DNA from: Pandoraea capi
Lineage (GTDB): Bacteria; Pseudomonadota; Gammaproteobacteria; Burkholderiales; Burkholderiaceae
Direction of reading: 5' to 3'
Assembly: GCF_902459735.1 (NCBI RefSeq)
Contig: NZ_CABPRV010000006.1
Location: forward strand, 62,001 to 126,000
Length of the DNA: 64,000 bases
Below, piece after piece: positions 63,301 to 64,000 of this stretch. Every line of letters begins with the position of its first letter. Position 1 is the first letter of the stretch. A program made the translations under genes and the position numbers. The notes under the pieces were generated by a model, which saw only the letters and a list, made by a program, of their open reading frames with translations, did not search any database and was not told where the DNA came from.

Positions 63301-64000
63301 GCCCGGCACTCACCGCCGAACGCTTCGTACCGGACGCCTTCGAGAATGACGGCGCGCGCCTGTATCGCACCGGCGATCTGGTGCGCTGGCGTGACGATGG
63401 CGCGCTTGATTATCTCGGTCGCATTGACCATCAGATCAAACTGCGTGGCTACCGGATCGAACCGGGCGAAATCGAAGCCGCGCTGACGGCGCAGGCAGGC
63501 GTGCGGGAAGCCGCTGCGATCGTGCGCACGGACGGCGCCCGCACGCGTCTGATTGCCTATGTGGGCCGTGAGCCATCGCAAGCCGTGGACGGCGGCCGAC
63601 TGCGCGAGGCGCTCGCCAACGCGCTGCCCGACTACATGGTGCCCGAGACGGTCGTCGTGCTCGACGCCCTGCCGCTCACCCCGGGCGGCAAGGTCGATCG
63701 CGTGGCGCTGCCGGACCCCGGAGCCGCCGTCACGGCGTTTGAAGCCCCGCAGGGCGAGACCGAGCGCGTGCTTGCCGACTTGTGGCAAACGGTGCTGGGC
63801 GTCCCGCAAGTGGGGCGTCACGACAACTTCTTTGCACTGGGCGGCGATTCGATCCTGAGTCTGCAAGTCGTGGCGCGTGCCCGTCAGAAGGGGCTGTCGT
63901 TGTCGCCGAAGCAACTCTTCTCGGCGCCGACGCTCGCCGCGCTGGCCGCGGTGACGACACCGGCCGAGGCCGGTGCCGCACGCGTGACGACCGACGACGC
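49317..64000 (+). CDS. Giant NRPS for lipopeptide siderophore (partial, runs off window)
   Basis: At least 4894 residues with no stop. The start is the ATG at 49317, eight bases after AGG; an in-frame ATG at 49293 lacks a ribosome site. Domain order: FAAL-T, C-A-T, C-T, C-A-T-E, C-A-T, continuing to the right. Carrier serines lie at 51165, 54378, 56142, 59295 and 63849 (first base). The fatty-acyl-AMP ligase at the front means the peptide begins with a fatty acid. The A-domain pocket residues of module 1 read DFWNVGMVHK, one change from the threonine code DFWNIGMVHK; the other two codes are unfamiliar. Module 2 has no A domain. With the GrbD/GrbE-like genes, the product is predicted to be a gramibactin-type siderophore. 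Codon use and GC are those of the core genome. Confidence 0.93.
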   Translation, partial: MSQTPKHMVERLQSLAIERPNDTALICVQAGGETSHGYAELDQRANALAHRLGGGALKGERAILLMDSGLSYFTAFFGCLYAGVLAVPAFAPGRTRDAYAERLRVMLADAQARWVLVTPEHAQIARSLLDLYGETAELIVIDDSGAPASTSRIAIDLTSEDIAFLQYTSGSTSAPKGVMVTHGNLIANEVAIQERLGVTPSDVFVSWLPLPHDMGMIGTMLQPVYTGIPLVLMSPNHFLEQPIRWLEAIARHGGTISGGPDFSYRLLTERVRDAQMDGIDLSSWRVAFSGSEPVRHDTLCEFVERFGAWGFQPGAVYPCYGLAEATLLVTGVTRSSGMSSLSVDGADGETKWLVSCGKVPQGHEVRIVDPTRGKTLGDGEIGEIRFNGPSVTAGYWRNPEASAETFVEGEGRRWLRTGDLGMTRGDHLYVTGRVKDLIIVRGQNVYPQDVEQVVEAELDIVRSGRVSAFAVEINGRESIGLAAEISRRTQKLLTPAQIVDELDAVIAPRFGEALGVVVLLNPGGLPKTSSGKLQRSAAARGWRERTLDAWAVYADGTFDEAYGASHNEGVEAKPVAGEASPDTVSGRLAVIWADVLGHATDAVDVGSAHFFRLGGNSIQAVQLAARVQAAFNVPFDVRDVFEQAALRDAARLVTQRQGEVAQKGTAGAVPLIARNAAYDTVAPLTHAQRRLWFLWNLDALDTAYHVGGRLTFGVSPDASALEGALRASVARHAALRTTFDTDAQGEPVQRVAGIDTASRFTITQTRLDDVALLDAAAQAWIDAPFDLRDGPLMRAALFTTPDRRAHLVVALHHIVCDAWSMQGFVDALADDYLACLNGQPTPTTDDPAALRYTDFAVWQRDQREHESRQQELAYWCTHLGDEPAPAILGDRTRAGNAPRRAAAHAFDFPPQVHAALTGAAATHGVTPSMLILAALGLVLRRHTASHDVRIGMPVANRQHAGTAPLMGLFVNTVVMKLDVQPAGTLAALLAQVRDTALEAQRHQDLPFDVLLDALAPHRSMGQTPLFQVMYNHVQQDERSLTRWPDMAATLHGIDASAAQFDLTLDVQAFADGRLTPRFRYDADTFDASTIARLADHLCNAVQAFIDHAATAVRDVALIDRNEQDRLMQWSASQPVSPGLPLHRRIEAHAAQTPDAIAVTFEDVGMTYRELNARANRLAHVLIARGVRRESRVGVALERSPDMVVAILAVLKAGGAYVPLDPQYPADRLSFLMSDSGMALLLTRESLREQLPVPDGVQTLLLDHHDHEHASAAGDSDETSPGNPDVPVLPSHLAYIIYTSGSTGKPKGALVTHANVGRLLDATDADFRFGAQDVWTLFHSYAFDFSVWEIFGALCYGARLVIVPYLVSRAADDFLTLLRRERVTVLNQTPSAFRQLLQVPALATADDLTLRVVVFGGEALEPQTLRPWFERFGDAHPRMINMYGITETTVHVTFRQITQDDLAVTRSPVGRAIVDLGLYVLDSEGELAPIGVPGELHVSGAGLARGYWQRASLSAQRFIPDTFAADGGRLYRTGDLARWRADGELDYLGRIDHQVKIRGFRIELGEIEAQLLAQPGVHGAVASVQEGPGGARLIAHVAGIAQVPALRSALGAVLPDYMVPKAIVVMPVFPLTANGKVDRRALPAPEFGRGGDVAPRAGTEAVLAKVWQDVLGVASVGRHDNFFAIGGDSLLTLKVVTRATQAGLALAPRHLFEHQSLAELAEALDHEGGVQGGQGDVGTQPALVPVPRGADAVLPLSYAQQRLWFLWHLQPESSAYHIAGGLRLQGKFDHRAKQAVQAAFDTLVARHESLRVTFAQAQGDAQSAGGPVAARQVVHDTMPVAVRHHDVSGTADPQAEAVALANAFARETFDLSQGPLLRVGIVTLSADEHHLLVSMHHIISDGWSIDRMLDEFVTCYRAALDGTTPVLPVLPVQYADHAVWQRRWLDAGERERQLAWWRATLGDRHPVLALPADRERRSLADYTAARHTFVLPAALTRQLRASAQRHDSTLFVALLTAYMATLYRHSGQRDIRVGVPVAGRERPEVNDVLGCFVNTQVLHAQPLRTQTLGALLHTVRANAAGAQAHRDLPFDVLVDALHPERNLRHTPIFQVVHNHRQPDHHVFDALDGLTVSRIDIAGRNVQFELTLDTEEAADGSVSAAMTYAREIFDEASVACWAAHFVNFCEALAGDPSIAVGQVTLRNADGSIMPLVDDVPSDFMLAHGGESANAGARAGAHRGAFETPASPAEQAVAAAWQSVLQIDRIGRHDNFFEIGGDSILSLQIVTALAREGWKITARQLFEAQTVATLAALAQPISEAGAASPSNGREVAAIADVGANGDIEAMYPATPLQSGLLFHSLMQSGRGIYVNQKRLTLRGALDHDRMRGAWTQVMARHAILRTHFSWAHGGDAMQVVSRHVGLPYTRHDWSVGPQATYDARLHAWLADDLAQGFDLAVAPLLRVNLFARPDGLTDLVWTDHHVLLDGWSAARLLAEVLAIYRGESLPEQSALPQYGEYVRWLDTQTDHADYWQARMRSLDEPATLVASLPAGPTAHDATSSTLLQVDDVLDATLDTRLRDAARRYHVTLNTMVQAAWAMLSSRYGNRTQVAFGVTLSGRENDLPGIDRTLGLFINSLPLWIDVPAASSVADWLQDVQQRGTALRAVETTPLRQVQQWTGRAAEALFDTLVVFENYPIDAAVRADDASLSLAAFATTEQTHYPLVLAVLPGDTLTLRWKARASRIAPQILRQLQDDLRAILDQLARPANDVLPNVGAITLSGRIEPSPLTCHAFEPVMHRIAAQAWATPQRPAIHCEGVRWTYQTLDTAANSIAVALAAAGVLADERVGLCVERSPWMTAALLGVLRAGGAFVPLDPSYPSDRLAFMMEDAGVRRVLADAATAQAMADVLSGHEVIVVDTLDRASTEVVCQEVHPEQLAYVIYTSGSTGRPKGVAISHGAFSQHIDDFLSTYAISQDDKQLQSSTINFDVALHEMLPALCKGGQIEMRGAQAWDLETTSRHLSEEGVTFSRIPTAYWQQWLRNPPSREALAGLRQITVGGEGLPGDALRQWQDGPLAGIQLDNLYGPTETTVACMFRRTCDEDTQHAIVSIGVPYPSRRVYVIDQHGLEAPVDALGELCIAGHTLARGYLGRAALSAEKFVPDPFIGNGARMYRTGDLCRRRADGRIDFLGRLDAQVKLRGLRIELGEIDAVLRQVPGVRDAVVALVGAGEGARLAGYVVGDVADVVLRRSLERKLPAHMVPSVFVNLDALPVMPNGKTDRAALPMPQDMASRERQAPVGAVQTALRDIWRDVLGRDDVGVTDNFFEIGGDSILSLRVIAQAAAAGLKLTPRHIFDAPDIERLSLLAEPLHSRETHVECRDPLPLTPIQATFFQRHPHGEAHWNQAVLLHSASMPDVAALRRALDAVMQAHDALRLRFTRTPSGWQQQVVAVDAHNLLETLDLRAETDWRAAIDREGTRVHRSLDIGQGPLLRASLMQVPEGAYLLVTIHHLAVDGVSWRVLLDELERAYHAAHELRAIELPDNTPWSVWVQAAADHADSAGVIDELPWWRDALTGAKPLFDGASAGKPRQTRQWSLGAQSTRELVTQTRSRLGMQVDEALLGVLARSLGDVFGCADAVVAVEGHGRETLGSLGQAEHAQLDLSSTIGWFTTRYPVRLPSTGALDEQLLATKDTLRDVPNKGLHWGLLAWHARDDVRDALATLPVAQVGFNYLGNLDQAVASGSLFALSTLPCGEMAVAAPAPFALDLNARIQDGALSITWDYDPDLLDAAQVEQCIARFDAQVQAVVAATRERARLFSRSDFPRAALTAAQWQRLSLEASGVEDVYPATAVQQGLLYHDLSLPGEGMYITQKRVTLVGELNVDALRAAWEHAVARHAALRTRFAWGHGGPILQIVQSRAELPFTVHPVAAHNETTLAFEARFSQWLANDLRAGFDVERAPLLRVNVFLRPDNAADLVWTAHHAITDGWSSALLMAEVVGTYRRVCNGETRGQANAAPAVPYSRYVDWVSRQPSSRDWWVAQAGDASERGQLLAYAAGESSAAGQALTFEDVLPDTLGARLTEAAQRYQVTINTVMQGAWAMLISQHSFRQCVTFGVTVSGRPASLPGAQDMLGLCINSLPLFVAVEPSRDLGEWLRALQAQNVSLREHEHTPLASVQQWLGMNGTAPFDSLMVFENYPVAAGLLDGDASLRVGQVQGWERTNYPVTLTVATRGTPTLGWRFDATRCSDALATRLRREYLTLLNALADAPATGQRVVDALTPNADTTNALAALGEAVATDVATTLVAARIAAQARRTPDAVALVLDERSLSFAELDAAANRLAHRLIGMHVTPEARVGVAMHRSIDMVVALLAVMKAGGAYVPLDPAYPAARIAHMIDDSGVRVVLSQADVSLSLSAGVQRLDIDASVLADGQPLPPDAALHRDNLAYVIHTSGSTGVPKGVAISHGALTGHVDATIAYAKLSAADRVLQFSTVNFDGFVEQLFPSLCVGATVVLRGPDVWSSDEFVARVRHHGVTVAHLPTAYWHALTQDLADSAESLAPLREFHAGGEAMSAQALRRTRASAGLAPVTLINTYGPTEATITATVYDAAEIGADALPSLSAFVPIGRALPGRRLYVVSPDLSLVARGAPGELLIGGDLLARGYLNRPALTAERFVPDAFENDGARLYRTGDLVRWRDDGALDYLGRIDHQIKLRGYRIEPGEIEAALTAQAGVREAAAIVRTDGARTRLIAYVGREPSQAVDGGRLREALANALPDYMVPETVVVLDALPLTPGGKVDRVALPDPGAAVTAFEAPQGETERVLADLWQTVLGVPQVGRHDNFFALGGDSILSLQVVARARQKGLSLSPKQLFSAPTLAALAAVTTPAEAGAARVTTDD
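51350..54490 (+). other. NRPS module 1: C-A-T, predicted threonine
   Basis: The C domain starts THAQRRLWFLWNL. Its active-site motif is HHIVCDAW (first His at 51750), with Ala where HHxxxDG normally has Gly. The A domain runs from about 52720 to 54230, with YTSGSTGKPKG, FDFSVWEIF, NQTPSAF, FGGEAL and NMYGITETTVHVT giving the pocket code DFWNVGMVH plus K. The carrier serine is at 54378-54380. Confidence 0.82.
54565..56250 (+). other. NRPS module 2: C-T without adenylation domain
   Basis: A complete C domain (SYAQQRLWFLWHLQ; HHIISDGW with first His at 54999) is followed by only about 70 residues of linker and then a carrier domain (DNFFEIGGDSILSLQ, serine at 56142-56144). There is no trace of an A domain between them, so the carrier must be loaded by another A domain in cis or in trans. 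Confidence 0.85.
56330..60800 (+). other. NRPS module 3: C-A-T-E, D-configured residue
   Basis: The C domain has YPATPLQSGLLFH and HHVLLDGW (first His 56745). The A domain pocket residues I read are D-V-H-S-T-G-L-V-A plus K, a code I do not recognise. The carrier serine is at 59295-59297. An epimerisation domain follows (59445-60790), with HHLAVDGVSW, VEGHGRE, TIGWFTTRYPV and VGFNYLGNLD, so the residue is converted to the D form. Confidence 0.82.
60820..64000 (+). other. NRPS module 4: C-A-T, continues past the window
   Basis: The C domain (YPATAVQQGLLYH; HHAITDGW, first His 61245) follows an E domain, so it should be of the D-L accepting type. The A domain has YVIHTSGSTGVPKG, FDGFVEQLF, AHLPTAYW, HAGGEAM and NTYGPTEATITATV. 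This gives a pocket code D-G-E-A-H-G-T-I-T plus K, not one I can assign. The carrier serine is at 63849-63851, and the frame is still open at the window end. Confidence 0.82.

Overview
The window is GC-rich, densely coded DNA from a Burkholderiales bacterium. The gene set (oxalate-type CoA-transferases, a three-gene transhydrogenase, a split pqiA operon, a selenocysteine formate dehydrogenase and a graminine-type siderophore locus) points to Burkholderiaceae, most probably Pandoraea. That placement is inferred from gene content and style only; there is no rRNA or marker gene to confirm it.

Left part (1-25.9 kb): ordinary chromosomal metabolism. It opens with the tail of one formyl-CoA-transferase-like gene, a small PAS protein and a second, complete frc-like gene. 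Next come a fumarylacetoacetate-hydrolase-family enzyme, a LysR regulator, a small unknown protein, and the proton-translocating transhydrogenase operon pntAA-pntAB-pntB. A second LysR gene is followed by a 0.5 kb non-coding stretch with four DnaA-box-like 9-mers. Then come an MFS transporter, a 2-keto-4-pentenoate hydratase-like enzyme, two convergent GntR/FCD regulators with visible candidate operators, an enoyl-CoA hydratase plus CoA-transferase pair, a GH15 glycosidase preceded by a possible 56-codon ORF, a FlxA-like protein, an MdtD-like exporter and an amino-acid-type ABC binding protein. A tightly overlapping pqiA1-pqiA2-pqiB-pqiC operon closes this part.

Middle (26.1-35.5 kb): a self-contained selenocysteine module. 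It has formate dehydrogenase fdnGHI with an in-frame UGA and a bacterial SECIS hairpin directly after it, the maturation factor fdhE, selenocysteine synthase selA, the elongation factor selB and the selenocysteine tRNA selC. selD is not in the window.

Island (about 35.5-39.7 kb): directly after selC the base composition becomes visibly AT-rich. A DUF5343-like gene overlaps a HEPN (Swt1-type) RNase-like gene. After a 335 bp spacer with a run of 17 C comes a two-gene AAA ATPase / DUF4435 TOPRIM pair that matches the PARIS anti-phage system (AriA/AriB). An IS3-type transposase stump lies at the right edge. This is a small defence island next to a tRNA gene.

Right part (40.2-64 kb): a Fur-controlled siderophore locus. 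Leftward genes encode a PvdRT-OmpQ-like tripartite exporter. Rightward genes encode an MbtH protein, a type II thioesterase, a cupin protein resembling GrbD/SznF, a YqcI/YcgG-family DcsA/GrbE-like heme enzyme, and a giant NRPS that runs off the window. The NRPS starts with a fatty-acyl-AMP ligase and reads FAAL-T / C-A-T / C-T (no A domain) / C-A-T-E / C-A-T. Together these predict an acylated peptide siderophore carrying C-diazeniumdiolate (graminine) iron ligands, as in gramibactin.
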